A stretch of 48,352 nucleotides of DNA from Meiothermus luteus (GCF_003574085.1 NZ_QWKZ01000005.1:1-48352); one strand, 5' to 3'. Counted from the stretch's first letter, positions 1 through 10,473 are shown. The notes: generated by a model from the sequence alone, not told the origin. Program-made: numbers and translations.

Positions 1-170
1 TAGTGGCCGTTGCGCTCCCCCCGCCGGCTGGGTGTGCGCTCCCGGTAGCCGGCGGCCAGGTGCTCGGTCATCTCCTCCTCCAGCACCCGCTCAAGGACCG
101 CCTTCACCCCTTCCCGGATGCGCCGGCTGATCTCCTCCTTGGTCAACCGCCGGAGCTCATCTTGGGTCAT
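1..170 (-). CDS. IS256-family transposase, N-terminal part (runs off the window)
   Basis: The minus strand reads 56 codons from ATG at 168-170 to the window edge. The peptide begins MTQDELRRLTKEEISRRIRE and continues with an acidic VLEEEMTEHL block and an RxGERNGHY-like end, the typical N-terminus of IS256-family DDE transposases (established family pattern). A strong Shine-Dalgarno site, GGAGGT, lies just upstream at about 174-179. The catalytic DDE residues would lie outside the window, so whether the gene is intact cannot be judged. The IS end should fall between about 180 and 240, but I could not define the inverted repeat with only one end present. Confidence 0.75.
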   Translation of the reverse strand, partial: MTQDELRRLTKEEISRRIREGVKAVLERVLEEEMTEHLAAGYRERTPSRRGERNGH

Positions 171-240
171 CGGACACCTCCAGATTAACCCACAAAATAC
201 GCTACGCTACCCCCCCGCAGGTGCGCTAGGATGTAGCAGG

Positions 241-447
241 GGACACCTTCACCCGGCCAGAGGTCCTCAAGGTTCTGACGGGATATGAGAGACGGGGGCG
301 CGCTTTATGGTGGCCCAAAATCCAAATGCTCCGGCGAAGGTTGTGTATTCCTTGGCCCTTGGTCCCGAAGAGAACGTGCAGGAGGCGGTCCAGGAGCACC
401 CCAACCTCCATCCCATGGTGAAGAGTCGTCACGAGTTGAGAAGATAA
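241..447 (+). pseudogene. Broken LRV-type repeat protein fragment
   Basis: The frame beginning at 242 reads DTFTRPEVLKVLTGYE and then loses repeat character. The frame of ATG 307 reads VAQNPNAPAKVVYSLALG followed by VQEAVQEHPNLHP, ending at TAA 445-447. Both pieces match the consensus of the repeat protein that starts at 460 (NPNAPxxVLxxLA then VRxAVAxNPN). Joining them requires a frameshift near 290-300, and a TGA at 286 closes the second frame. I infer the 3' end of a second repeat gene, damaged by a frameshift and cut off by the IS256 element at 1-~215. It could alternatively be a 46-residue leftover ORF (307-447). Confidence 0.5.
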
Positions 448-459
448 AGGGAGGAAGGG

Positions 460-1542
460 ATGGACTATCGGAAAAAGTTGGATCTGGCCAGGGATCCCAA
501 CACCCCCGTAGAGGCCCTCGAGGCCTTGGCGAAAGACAAGGAGTGGACGGTTCGCTGGAGAGTGGCGACCAACCCGAACACCCCGGCGCACATCCTCGAG
601 GCCCTGGCGCAGGATGAAAGCTGGGAGGTACGCCTAGCGGCAGCAGAAAACCCGAACGCACCGAGGGAGGTCCTTGAGGCCCTAGCAGGGGATAAGAATG
701 CGGAGGTGCGCAGGGCGGCGGCACGGAATCCAAATAGCCCGCCGGAAACCCTCAAGGTCCTGGCGAGGGATAGGGAACGGGATGTGCGGGAGGGGGTGGC
801 AGGAAACCCGAGCACGCCGGAAGCCGTCCTCAGGGCCCTAGCGGAGGACGGGGACTGGATAGTGCGCCGAGCTGTAGCGGAGAACCCGAACGCTCCGGCC
901 CAAGTCCTCAGGAGGTTGGCGGGGGACAAGGCAAAGGCTGTACGCCAGGCAGCCGCCGGTAACCCAAACACGCCGGCCCATGCCCTGGAAAGGTTAGCGG
1001 GGGATAAGGGCGAGGAAGTGCGCCGGGAAGTAGCCTGGAACCCCAGTGCCCCGCCCCAAGTCCTTGAGAAGTTGGCGAGGGATGAGGACGGGTTCGTGCG
1101 CCGAGCCGTAGCGGGGAACCCGAATACCTCGGCTCGTGTCCTCGAGGAGCTAGCGAAGGAAGAAGACTGGCTGACACGCCGGGTAGTAGCGGAGAATCCG
1201 AACACCCCGGCTCAAGCCCTCAAGAGGCTAGCGGAGGACAGGGCAAAAGCGGTACGCCAAGCCGTAGCTGGGAACCCCAATGCTCCAGCCCAAGTCCTCA
1301 GAAACCTGGCAGAGGATGAGGACTGGGTAGTGCGCTTGGCAGTGGCAGGAAACCCGAACGCCCCACCTGAGGCGTTGGTTCTCTTGTCGGTGCGAGACCA
1401 TGTGGAGGAGGTCAAAAGAGAAGCTCTGGAAGCAATCCGGAAACGTGCCAATCCATCTTCACCCATGGACTTTTTTCAGAGCCTTCTCTGCGTGAAACCT
1501 TCTTCGTGTGACGCCGAAAGGCAAGGTGAAAGTCACGTCTAA
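460..1542 (+). CDS. LRV-type (leucine-rich repeat variant/HEAT-like) solenoid protein
   Basis: This 360-residue protein consists almost wholly of about 12 tandem 26-residue repeats with consensus NPNTPxxxLxxLAxDxxxxVRxxVAx, starting at residue 12. The DNA period is 78 bp (for example 571 to 649). The pattern resembles the leucine-rich repeat variant family and related HEAT-like helical solenoids, which usually act as binding scaffolds. No signal peptide, membrane segment or enzyme domain is visible. The C-terminal 45 residues depart from the repeat and contain two cysteines. ATG 460 is preceded by GGGAGGAAGG, a good ribosome binding site, and lies 12 bp after the broken repeat fragment. The partner is unknown; family assignment is moderately sure, function is not. 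Confidence 0.8.
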   Translation: MDYRKKLDLARDPNTPVEALEALAKDKEWTVRWRVATNPNTPAHILEALAQDESWEVRLAAAENPNAPREVLEALAGDKNAEVRRAAARNPNSPPETLKVLARDRERDVREGVAGNPSTPEAVLRALAEDGDWIVRRAVAENPNAPAQVLRRLAGDKAKAVRQAAAGNPNTPAHALERLAGDKGEEVRREVAWNPSAPPQVLEKLARDEDGFVRRAVAGNPNTSARVLEELAKEEDWLTRRVVAENPNTPAQALKRLAEDRAKAVRQAVAGNPNAPAQVLRNLAEDEDWVVRLAVAGNPNAPPEALVLLSVRDHVEEVKREALEAIRKRANPSSPMDFFQSLLCVKPSSCDAERQGESHV

Positions 1543-1835
1543 ACCCAGCCCAAGAAGAGGTTAGCCCTCCCACCCTCACGGGCAGGAGGAAGAAACCCTG
1601 GCGCTACACCCACATCCTCTAGGCACCACAGGGAAGCGGAAGACAGGAGCCGCGAAGGTATGTACACTCTAGAGGCTTCTGGCCTACGGCCTTGAGGCGT
1701 TCCCTTGCCCCCCTCCGGAGTACGGGGCGATTGGACTAGGCAAGCCCAGAAAGTGCGGTGTCACGCCCCTTCTGCCCCCCGGACTTCCGGTCCGCCCGAA
1801 AGGCAAAGCCTGGTGTATAGTTATCCGCTCAAAAC
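1543..1835. other. Intergenic stretch without a recognisable gene
   Basis: About 290 bp separates the repeat protein from the transposase remnant. I see no convincing coding frame, RNA gene or strong terminator. A TATAGT box at about 1816-1821 resembles a -10 element and precedes the transposase remnant. Confidence 0.4.
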
Positions 1836-2135
1836 TTGCACTCATCCAGTTCCCCTCAAGGATATGCAACCCTCAAAGCTCTCCTCCTCCTTCTCCTCCA
1901 AAGCCACGGCAAAGCCAGGCCCCAGCACAGCCCCACCAAGTTCCCCGCCGCCCTCTCCCGCTTCCTCAACCGCTACCCCTGGCCCACCCGAGCCCTCATC
2001 CGCCTCGCCCGTGGGGAGGAAGCGAGGCCCCAAGCCCAGGCTCCTGGTGGTCCTGGACCTGGTCACCCTGGCGAAGCGGGGTCGGTTCCCCGCCCTGCTC
2101 CTCTCCTTCTTCCACGGCGACAAGCCCTTGACCGC
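1836..2135 (+). pseudogene. Decayed DDE transposase, N-terminal remnant
   Basis: One frame from about 1836 reads ATLKALLLLLLQSHGKARPQ, then KFPAALSRFLNRYPWPTRAL. Near 2010 the recognisable sequence moves to another frame and reads GRKRGPKPRLLVVLDLVTL followed by GRFPALLLSFFHG. Together these resemble the N-terminal third of IS4-like DDE transposases common in Thermus (from memory; family placement uncertain). Similarity stops at about 2135, exactly where the tRNA promoter begins. The frameshift plus 3' truncation make this a dead remnant. Confidence 0.55.
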
Positions 2136-2156
2136 AGATGGCTTTTTCGGTAACAT
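2128..2156 (+). promoter_or_regulatory. Promoter of initiator tRNA
   Basis: TTGACC (2128-2133) and TAACAT (2151-2156) are separated by 17 bp, a good sigma-A promoter. Transcription would start near 2163, about 11 nt before the tRNA. Confidence 0.7.
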
Positions 2157-2173
2157 AAAAAGCTGCCGCACGA

Positions 2174-2250
<77 letters not shown>

Positions 2251-2257
2251 GAAGCAA

Positions 2258-2278
2258 GCCCGGGCCACCCGGGCCTTT

Positions 2279-2280
<2 letters not shown>
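2258..2280 (+). terminator. Terminator after tRNA-fMet
   Basis: GCCCGGG (2258-2264), loop CCA, CCCGGGC (2268-2274) and CTTTTT form an intrinsic terminator. Its U-tract overlaps the stop codon of the convergent IPP isomerase gene. Confidence 0.85.
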
Positions 2281-4307
<2,027 letters not shown>

Positions 4308-4311
<4 letters not shown>

Positions 4312-6107
4312 GGGCTGGCTGGGTGGTTTGGCAGTTCCTGTAAGGCCCGCACCACCGCCTGGGCGCTGCGCCTATCCATACCGGGAAGCCGGGCCAGCTC
4401 CTCTAGGCTGGCAGCCCGGAGTTCCTCCAGGCTGGAGAAGTGCTGCAGGAGGACCCGCTTGCGGGCTGGGCCTATGCCTCGGATGTCGTCAAAGATGCTC
4501 TTCAGGGCCTTTCGGCTACGCTCCTTGCGGTGGAAGGTCAGCCCGTTGCGGTGGGTTTCGTCTCGGATGTGGATGAGGAGCTGCAAGGCGGGGTGGGTCA
4601 GGGGAAGCGCGAGGGTGCGGCCATCGGGGAGCACCAGGGTTTCCTCGCGCTTGGCTAAGCCCACCAGCGGGAGCCTCAGACCGGCTTGCTGGAGGCCCCG
4701 CTCGGCGGCCCGCACCTGGCCTAACCCCCCGTCAATCAGGATTAGGTCGGGGATGGGCATCTGCCGGGAAAGGCTGCCGCTGAAGCGGCGGGCGAGGGTC
4801 TCCTCCAGGGCTTTGTAATCGTCGGGGCGGCCCTGCAGGCCGCGGATTTTGAGGCGGCGGTACTCGGACCTTTTGGGCCTTCCCCCTTCAAACACCACGA
4901 TGGAGCCCACCGGGCTTTCCCCCAGGAGGTTGGAGACGTCGTACCCCTCGATGCGGTGGGGTCGGCGGGAGAGGCCCAGCAGCTCCATCAGCCCTTTGAG
5001 CGCGGGGTGGTCGCCCTTGCGCTCCAGGAGCTTGAGCTCGGTCTCGAGCGCGGCCTGGGCATTTTTCTGGGCCAGCTCAATGAGGCGGGTCTTCTCGCCC
5101 CGCTGGGGTACGCGCACCTCTACCTTGCGCCCCTTGGCGCTTAGGAAGGCCGCAAAGGCCTCCTGGACCTCCAGGGCGAAGGGGAGCAGCACCAGGGGGG
5201 GCAGGGGGGTGGCCTCGAGGTAGTAGTCCCGTAGGAAGGCCTCCAGGAGCTCTGCGTCGCTGGCGTCTCCAATCCCCTCTATAAAGCGGCTGATCCGCCC
5301 CAGCATCTGTCCTCCCCGTACCTGATAGTGCTGCAGCATGGCATACTCGCCGGCTCGAGCGAAGCCTATGAAATCCAGATCGCCCATCTCCGGGTCGTAG
5401 GCCTGCTGGGCGGTGCCGAAAAAACTCCGGATGGCCGCGATTTGGTCGCGAATCTCGGCGGCCCGCTCGAAATCCTGCTGCCGCGCGGCTTCCCGCATCT
5501 GGGCCTCTAGGCTCGCGTAGAGGGTCTCAATTTTCCCGTCCAACAAGTCCTCTACCTGCTTCACAGCGGTGTGGTAGCTCTCTGGATCGGCCTGGCCCAC
5601 GCAGGGGGCCAGGCAGCGGCCCATGGCGTGGTTGAGGCAGGGATAGCGCCTTCTTCTAAAGGGGTAGCCGGAGTTCTTGCGCAGGAGAAAGTAGCGGTCT
5701 ATCAAGCGCTTGATGCGCCGCACTGCGCTGGCTTCGGGAAAGGGCCCCCAGTAACGGGCCCCGTCGTCTTGTACCCGCCGCACCACCAGGAGCATAGGCC
5801 ACTCCTCCTTGGTCAGTTTCAAGAAGGGGTAATGCTTGTCGTCCTTCAATAAAACGTTGTAGTGAGGGCGATGGTGCTTGATGAGGTTGGCCTCTAGGAG
5901 GAGGGCCTCTACCTCGTCGCGGGCCAGAATGAACTCCAAGCTGGTGGCTTCCTGGGCGATGCGCAGGCTCTTGCCCTCGCTGTGGAAGTAGCTATTGACC
6001 CGCGCCTTTAGGTTTTTGGCCTTTCCCACGTACAGGATGCGCACCCCGTCCTTCCATAGGTAGACCCCTGGGGCTTCGGGCAAGGGGGGAAGGTCTTCCG
6101 GTCGCAT
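4308..6107 (-). CDS. uvrC: Excinuclease ABC subunit C
   Basis: Nuclease of nucleotide excision repair; with UvrAB it incises on both sides of a lesion. The 599-residue protein has the N-terminal GIY-YIG nuclease (PGVYLWKDG, then ILYVGKAKNLKARV, about residues 10-90), a central UVR segment around DFERAAEIRDQIAAI, the RNase H-like 5' nuclease with GYDVSNLLG and DLILIDGGLGQV, and C-terminal helix-hairpin-helix motifs (IRGIGPARKRVLL). The length is usual for the family. ATG 6105-6107 gives the standard MRPEDLPPLPEAPGVY start; a TATACC box (6130-6135) may be its -10. The gene ends in a 4-bp overlap with the convergent dehydrogenase gene. Confidence 0.96.
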
Positions 6108-6160
6108 TGAGGCCCATCCTAAGCGCGGGGGTATACCTTCTGTGTGACTTGTCCTCCTGA

Positions 6161-6166
6161 TAGACT
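6161..6166 (+). promoter_or_regulatory. Leaderless -10 box
   Basis: TAGACT lies 7 bp before ATG 6174, with no Shine-Dalgarno site. Confidence 0.5.
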
Positions 6167-6173
6167 GGGGCCT

Positions 6174-6566
6174 ATGAGCACCGGCCGCGACGAGATGCTC
6201 TACAAAGCCTGGGTCCAGGTCATCGATTGGATGAAGGAGTACGCCGTCGAAAAGGGCGTGGCCTTTAGCAAGGAGTCCGACTTTCCCGACTTCATCTACC
6301 GCATGGAGCGGCCCTACGACCTCCCCACCACCATGATGGCGGTCTCCCTTTCCGACGAGCGGGGGGAGCCCTTCCTCTTCGCCTCGGTATCGCCCCGACA
6401 CGCCAAGCTCAAGCACATTGCCTTCCGCGTTCCAGGAGGGCACATCCACCACCACGCCCACTGGGAGGAAGGAAGGGGGCTGGTGTTGGAGGGGAAACTT
6501 CCCCTGACCAAGGAGCGGCTCTTCCAGATGGCCGACCGGGCTCGAGCCGCCCTGGTCCGGGCCTGA
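6174..6566 (+). CDS. Conserved hypothetical protein, 130 residues
   Basis: I do not recognise this protein. It is small, soluble and rich in charged and aromatic residues. It has an N-terminal helix (EMLYKAWVQVIDWMKEYAVE), central beta-like segments (TTMMAVSLSDERGEPFLFAS) and a cluster of five histidines in GGHIHHHAHW that could bind metal. No signal peptide or membrane segment. ATG 6174 follows TAGACT by 7 bp (leaderless). It is divergent from uvrC and ends 1 bp before the stop of the convergent cyclase. Codon use matches its neighbours, so it is probably a real gene. Confidence 0.75.
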   Translation: MSTGRDEMLYKAWVQVIDWMKEYAVEKGVAFSKESDFPDFIYRMERPYDLPTTMMAVSLSDERGEPFLFASVSPRHAKLKHIAFRVPGGHIHHHAHWEEGRGLVLEGKLPLTKERLFQMADRARAALVRA

Positions 6567-6567
6567 G

Positions 6568-7386
6568 CTACCAGATGGCCATGACCCGGGTGGGGCCGCC
6601 GGAGGCCCCTTTGTGTTTGGGCCCGCCCACGATGACCATGGCCCCGCTAGGCGGCACGCTGGCCAGGTTGGCTAGGTTCTCCAGGCCGTACTTGCCCGCC
6701 CCCAGCAAGGTGACGTGGCTTTTAAAGTCCTTGGAGGCCCCGAAGTCGAGCGAGAGGGTGTCCACCCCCACCCCCACGATGTTCCGTTCCCGCACCAGAA
6801 ACTCGGCGGCGGCCGGGCTGAACCCCGGGTAGTGCTGCACCCCGGCGCCGTCTTGGTTGACGTAGGCCTTGGGGTCGCCAACCCGGCTTTCCCAGCCCGA
6901 GTACATGGCCACGAAAGCCCCGGCCGGCAGGCGCCCGTGGCGGCGCTCCCAGGCCAAAAGGTCGTCTATGGTGACCTCGGCGTCGGGGTTGCGGTCGGCC
7001 TTGTCCTTGATGTTGACGACGGCCAGCGGTGCGATGAGCCGGTTTACCGGTAGGCTCTCGGCGGTGAGGCCGCCCTCCACAAAGTGGGCTGGGGCGTCCA
7101 TGTGGGTCCCGGTGTGCTCCCAGACCTCTAGGATGTTGCCGTAGTAGCCATCCTTCCTGACCGTGACCACCTCGGTGATCTTCATGGGCCTGGCCCCGGG
7201 GAACATAGGGAAGCTGGGTGAGGCCACATGGGTCAGGTCGGCCACGTTGCTAAAGGCTTTTCCAGAAACCTGGCCTTGGGCTTTGGCGCTGACGGCGGCC
7301 AGCGCGGCCAGGCCTGTGGCCAAGCCCAAAAGCTCCCGCCTGCTGAGGCTTCTTTCTACCAGACTCATCACGTGGGGTGCGCACAT
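6568..7386 (-). CDS. Tat-exported cyclase family protein (kynurenine formamidase-like)
   Basis: The cyclase/Kfa family includes metal-dependent kynurenine formamidases and isatin hydrolases. The 272-residue protein has the metal motif HTGTHMDAPAHF around residue 90, plus YSGWESRVGDP and GVGVDTLSLDFG segments expected for the family. The N-terminus carries a twin-arginine motif, SLSRRELLG, a hydrophobic stretch (LATGLAALAAVSA) and an AKAQ cleavage region, indicating Tat export. ATG 7386 has GGGAGGT only 3 bp upstream; ATG 7368 is an alternative start giving MSLVERSLSRREL. Substrate unknown; no tryptophan catabolism genes are nearby. Confidence 0.85.
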   Translation of the reverse strand: MCAPHVMSLVERSLSRRELLGLATGLAALAAVSAKAQGQVSGKAFSNVADLTHVASPSFPMFPGARPMKITEVVTVRKDGYYGNILEVWEHTGTHMDAPAHFVEGGLTAESLPVNRLIAPLAVVNIKDKADRNPDAEVTIDDLLAWERRHGRLPAGAFVAMYSGWESRVGDPKAYVNQDGAGVQHYPGFSPAAAEFLVRERNIVGVGVDTLSLDFGASKDFKSHVTLLGAGKYGLENLANLASVPPSGAMVIVGGPKHKGASGGPTRVMAIW

Positions 7387-7468
7387 ACGACCTCCCAGCG
7401 TTCCAAGCCGGCTTCCTGGTATGGCTCGGTAGCCCCAATTTATTGGGTTTCCCGGGCCTCACGCAAGC

Positions 7469-7897
7469 TCAGTCCCGGCGCGGGCTTACCCCCAGCAGGG
7501 CCAGGGTGATGAGGGCGAAGGCCAGCCAGGCCTGCAGGGGGATGGGGAACTGGGGTAAGTACTCCACGTTGCAGGGGATGGGACCCTTGCAGACGTTGGG
7601 GGCCAGGCCCGGGACCCAAAGCTCCAGAAGGTGGTAGCTGCTCCAGAAAAGGCCCAGTAGGGAGAGGGTGATGGCGTAAGGTTTCACGCCAGCGTCCCCC
7701 CGCCACAGGGCGATGCCCAGCAGGAGGGCCAGCGGGTACATGGCGATGCGCTGGTACCAGCAGAGGGTGCAGGGGATGAAGTTGCGCACCTCGGAGTAGT
7801 AGAGGCTGCCTAGGGTGGCCACCAAGGCCACCAGCCAGGCCAGGGCCAGCAGCAGGGTGTTGCGCTCAGAGGGATTTAGGTTCCTCACAGGGGTCAT
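7469..7897 (-). CDS. dsbB: Disulfide bond formation protein, DsbB/BdbC family
   Basis: A 142-residue inner-membrane protein with four predicted membrane segments that passes electrons from periplasmic thiol oxidases to quinone. The two redox pairs are visible: Cys43-x2-Cys46 in CTLCWYQR and Cys103-x5-Cys109 in CKGPIPCN, the spacing of the short BdbC-type proteins. ATG 7895-7897 overlaps the TGA of the upstream acetyltransferase (ATGA), so translation is probably coupled; the longer upstream frame is only a shadow. It is the last gene of a probable ftsY-acetyltransferase-dsbB operon. No partner thioredoxin-like oxidase is encoded beside it. Confidence 0.88.
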   Translation of the reverse strand: MTPVRNLNPSERNTLLLALAWLVALVATLGSLYYSEVRNFIPCTLCWYQRIAMYPLALLLGIALWRGDAGVKPYAITLSLLGLFWSSYHLLELWVPGLAPNVCKGPIPCNVEYLPQFPIPLQAWLAFALITLALLGVSPRRD

Positions 7898-8541
7898 TCT
7901 ACGGGAAGCTCGTAACGGACCAGGCGGCCGACCACCCGCCCGGGCAGCTCGAGCTCGGTACCTGCTGCCCGGATGAAGGGCCTGGGGTGGATGCGGCTCA
8001 GTAGGGCCCGGCCCGCCTCCTGCCCCAAACCATCTGGCAGCACCCCGAGCATAAGTCCGGCCGGTTCCGCCACCAGCGCGGCCCCAAGGGCGTGTCCTTG
8101 GGCGTAGGCGATGAGGGCTGTGTGGCTGGGGTTTTGCAGCCATCGGCCCACCGCCTGGGCAAAGGCCAGCCGCCACGCCGAGGCCCCGTAGGCCTCAGTG
8201 AGGATGCGGGCTACCTTCCAGGCCTCCGACCAGGGAACCCGCACCACCCGGTGGGGGGTGGGGTGGGCCTCTGCAACGCAAAGCTCAAAGGTGCCCCCAG
8301 GGCGGTAGCCGGCAGCCAGGAGCGCAGAAGCGTCGGCCTCCTCCCAAAGGGTGAAGGCGGGGGGTGCGCCTAGGGCTAGGAAGCGGGCCTCGATTTCCCT
8401 CTGCGCGGCCGCTTTGTGGCCAAAGGCGGTGTTGGTCAAAAGCAGGGGAAACTGGGGCTGGAGCAGGTAGGGGAGGCCTCCGGCTTGGCCGGAGTGTTCC
8501 CTCGAGGCCAAGGGCCGGTACAGCGCGCACAGGTCCAGCAT
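7894..8541 (-). CDS. GNAT-like acetyltransferase family protein (putative)
   Basis: A 215-residue protein with a weak GNAT-type layout: an N-terminal half with PLLLTNTAFGHKAAAQREIE, and a C-terminal half with a SHTALIAYAQGHALGAALVA strand-turn-strand. No clear acetyl-CoA P-loop is seen, so the assignment is tentative and the function unknown. ATG 8541 begins 4 bp after the ftsY stop. The alternative ATG 8583 would overlap ftsY by 38 bp and is less likely. The 3' end overlaps dsbB by ATGA, supporting a three-gene operon with ftsY. Confidence 0.6.
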   Translation of the reverse strand: MLDLCALYRPLASREHSGQAGGLPYLLQPQFPLLLTNTAFGHKAAAQREIEARFLALGAPPAFTLWEEADASALLAAGYRPGGTFELCVAEAHPTPHRVVRVPWSEAWKVARILTEAYGASAWRLAFAQAVGRWLQNPSHTALIAYAQGHALGAALVAEPAGLMLGVLPDGLGQEAGRALLSRIHPRPFIRAAGTELELPGRVVGRLVRYELPVE

Positions 8542-8545
8542 CCGC

Positions 8546-9460
8546 CTAACCCAAAAGCGCCTCCACAAACTCCGCGGCGTCAAAGGGCTGCAGGTCCTCG
8601 GCCTTTTCTCCTACCCCGATGAACTTGATGGGCACCCCCAGGGTGCGCACGATGGGCACCAGCACGCCCCCTTTGGCGGTGCCGTCAAGCTTGGTCACGA
8701 CGACCCCGGTGAGGCCCACGGTTTGGTGAAACTTCCTGGCCTGTTCCAGCCCGTTTTGGCCGGTGATGGCGTCCAGCACCAGCCAGACCTCCCCGGGTTC
8801 GCCGGGGTCGGCTTTGCCGATGGAGCGCTTGACCTTGGCCAGCTCCTCCATCAGGTTGTGCTTGGTGTGCAGACGCCCAGCGGTATCCACCAACAAGAGG
8901 TCGAAGCCCCGGGCCTTGCGGGCTGAGGCGGCGTCAAAGGCCAGCGCGGCGGGGTCGGTTCCCTCGGGGCCCTGGACGACGGGGATGCCCAGCCGCTCGC
9001 CCCAGACCCCGAGCTGGGCCCCCCCGGCGGCCCGGAAGGTGTCCCCGGCGCAGAACATCACCCGCTTGCCCTGCTTTTGGTAGTACTGCCCCAGCTTGGC
9101 GATGGTGGTGGTTTTGCCTACCCCGTTGACCCCCACCATCAGGATTACCTTACCTTTGGGTTCCACCACGCTCTTTTTGGCGTCTGGGCTGAAGCCGGCT
9201 TTGCGGATTTTAGCCCGGAAGGCGTCGGGCTCGAGCTGCACCGTGAGGGCTTGCTTTAGGGCCTCGCGGAGGTCCTTCTTGCCCGACCGCCGCACCTCTT
9301 CCAGCACTTCCTGGCTGGCCTCTACGCCCACGTCGGCGGCGATCAAGGCAAACTCCAGCTCCTCCAGCACCTCTTCGGGGTTTTTGCTCCAGGGTATCGC
9401 TCTCACCAGGCTGTCGCGGGTTTTGCTGAGCCCCTCGCGGAGGCGCTGCAACCAGCTCAT
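8546..9460 (-). CDS. ftsY: Signal recognition particle receptor FtsY
   Basis: GTPase that docks the SRP-ribosome complex at the membrane. The 304-residue protein is a compact NG form without the long acidic N-terminal extension of the E. coli protein. The four-helix N domain occupies about residues 1-100. The G domain shows GVNGVGKTTT (110-119), DTFRAAGGAQL, the DTAGR box, and TKLDGTAKGG near the C-terminus. I chose ATG 9458-9460: it gives the classic MSWLQRLREGLSKTR amphipathic start and lies 8 bp after a TAAACT box. First gene of an operon with the acetyltransferase and dsbB. Confidence 0.95.
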   Translation of the reverse strand: MSWLQRLREGLSKTRDSLVRAIPWSKNPEEVLEELEFALIAADVGVEASQEVLEEVRRSGKKDLREALKQALTVQLEPDAFRAKIRKAGFSPDAKKSVVEPKGKVILMVGVNGVGKTTTIAKLGQYYQKQGKRVMFCAGDTFRAAGGAQLGVWGERLGIPVVQGPEGTDPAALAFDAASARKARGFDLLLVDTAGRLHTKHNLMEELAKVKRSIGKADPGEPGEVWLVLDAITGQNGLEQARKFHQTVGLTGVVVTKLDGTAKGGVLVPIVRTLGVPIKFIGVGEKAEDLQPFDAAEFVEALLG

Positions 9461-9468
9461 ACGGCCCC

Positions 9469-9474
9469 AGTTTA
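9469..9474 (-). promoter_or_regulatory. Leaderless -10 box of ftsY
   Basis: TAAACT on the minus strand, 8 bp before the ATG at 9460; no Shine-Dalgarno site. Confidence 0.55.
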
Positions 9475-9484
9475 CCGGTAAGGG

Positions 9485-9517
9485 GCCCACCCCGGCCGGG
9501 CACCGGCCGGGGTGGGC
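9485..9517 (-). terminator. Strong GC hairpin after the manganese catalase gene
   Basis: A perfect 15-bp inverted repeat (GCCCACCCCGGCCGG at 9485-9499, loop GCA, complement at 9503-9517) lies 11 bp beyond the catalase stop. No uridine tract follows, so it may act as a terminator only weakly or as an RNA-protecting 3' hairpin. Confidence 0.6.
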
Positions 9518-9528
9518 GGGGCCACGGG

Positions 9529-10437
9529 CTACTTGGCCTTCTCGTAGAGCTTCTTGGCAATCTCGTAGAGCTCGCCCGGGTGGAACTCGGGGGCGAACTC
9601 CGCGGCGTCGTGTCCGGCGTCAAACACCGGGCCGCCCGTGGGGGGGCCGTCCACCACCACCACCTCAGTCCCGTCCTCAGGGGAAGCGCCCTTCCAGATG
9701 AGGCCCAGGTCTTGATAATCGGAGGGGCTAAAGCGGTAGAGGTTGCGGTGGAAGCCCTGCTCCATGTACTTCTTGGCCTCGGGGAACTTGCTGTTGTCGA
9801 TGCGGGGGATGGGGAGGAGTTTGGTCATCTCCACCCCGGTGAGGCTCTCCAAGGCCTTGCCGTAGGCGGCGGCGTGGACCCCGCCCCGCACCAGGAGGTA
9901 GCCGATCATCTCCCGGGCCACGGGGTTGTCCGTCATCTCGTAGACCCGGAGCTTGTGGGTGCGGGCCGCTACCTCCAGGAAGAAGTTGTGGAGGAGGTCC
10001 AGGATGAGGTTGCCGCTGGTGAAGACGTACTCCCCGTTCCAGTGCTCCCCCATGGCCCCCATCACCAGGGTGTTGGCCCCTCCGGCGATGAAGTGGGCGG
10101 CGTTGCGGGCGTCCTTGGCGAAGCCCAAGGGGGCGCTTACGGGGTCCACCCCTCCTTCCAGGTCCTTACCGGGGTTCTTGGCCAGGAGGCTATTGACGGT
10201 GGCGGAAACCAGTTCAATGTGCCCGAGCTCCTCCGTGGCGATGTTGGCGATGAGGTCGTAGTAGGGCTTGAGCGCCTTCTTCCCCCGGAAGTTGAAGGAC
10301 TGGTACATGTAGTTCATCAGGGTGGACATCTCCCCAAAGCGCCCACCCAGAAGGGCCTGCACCGCCGCGGCGGCGTTGGGGTCCTGCTCCTTGGGCATGG
10401 GCAACTCAATCTGCAACCGGTCTATTCTCAGGAACAT
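9529..10437 (-). CDS. Manganese (non-haem) catalase
   Basis: Dimanganese enzyme that dismutates hydrogen peroxide. The 302-residue protein is a ferritin-like four-helix bundle and carries all five metal ligands at the positions known for the Thermus thermophilus enzyme: Glu36 (GRFGEM), Glu70 and His73 (ATEELGHIE), Glu155 (FFLEVAART) and His188 (RGGVHAAAY). ATG 10437 has a strong AGGAGG site 7 bp upstream; the in-frame upstream codons are excluded. It is divergent from oxyR with a 100-bp shared control region, so peroxide induction by OxyR is a reasonable inference. Confidence 0.95.
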   Translation of the reverse strand: MFLRIDRLQIELPMPKEQDPNAAAAVQALLGGRFGEMSTLMNYMYQSFNFRGKKALKPYYDLIANIATEELGHIELVSATVNSLLAKNPGKDLEGGVDPVSAPLGFAKDARNAAHFIAGGANTLVMGAMGEHWNGEYVFTSGNLILDLLHNFFLEVAARTHKLRVYEMTDNPVAREMIGYLLVRGGVHAAAYGKALESLTGVEMTKLLPIPRIDNSKFPEAKKYMEQGFHRNLYRFSPSDYQDLGLIWKGASPEDGTEVVVVDGPPTGGPVFDAGHDAAEFAPEFHPGELYEIAKKLYEKAK

Positions 10438-10473
10438 CTCCAACCTCCTGCCCGGCAAAACCGAGCAGTTTCT

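Noticed and set aside
465-1205. Long minus-strand frame opposite the repeat gene
   Set aside because: It mirrors the 78-bp repeat on the other strand, has serine/arginine-rich low-complexity sequence and lacks a ribosome site; the plus frame carries the conserved LRV consensus.
571-1380. Regular 78-bp DNA repeats as a possible CRISPR array
   Set aside because: The repeats are contiguous, imperfect and in frame, with no unique spacers; they encode the solenoid protein.
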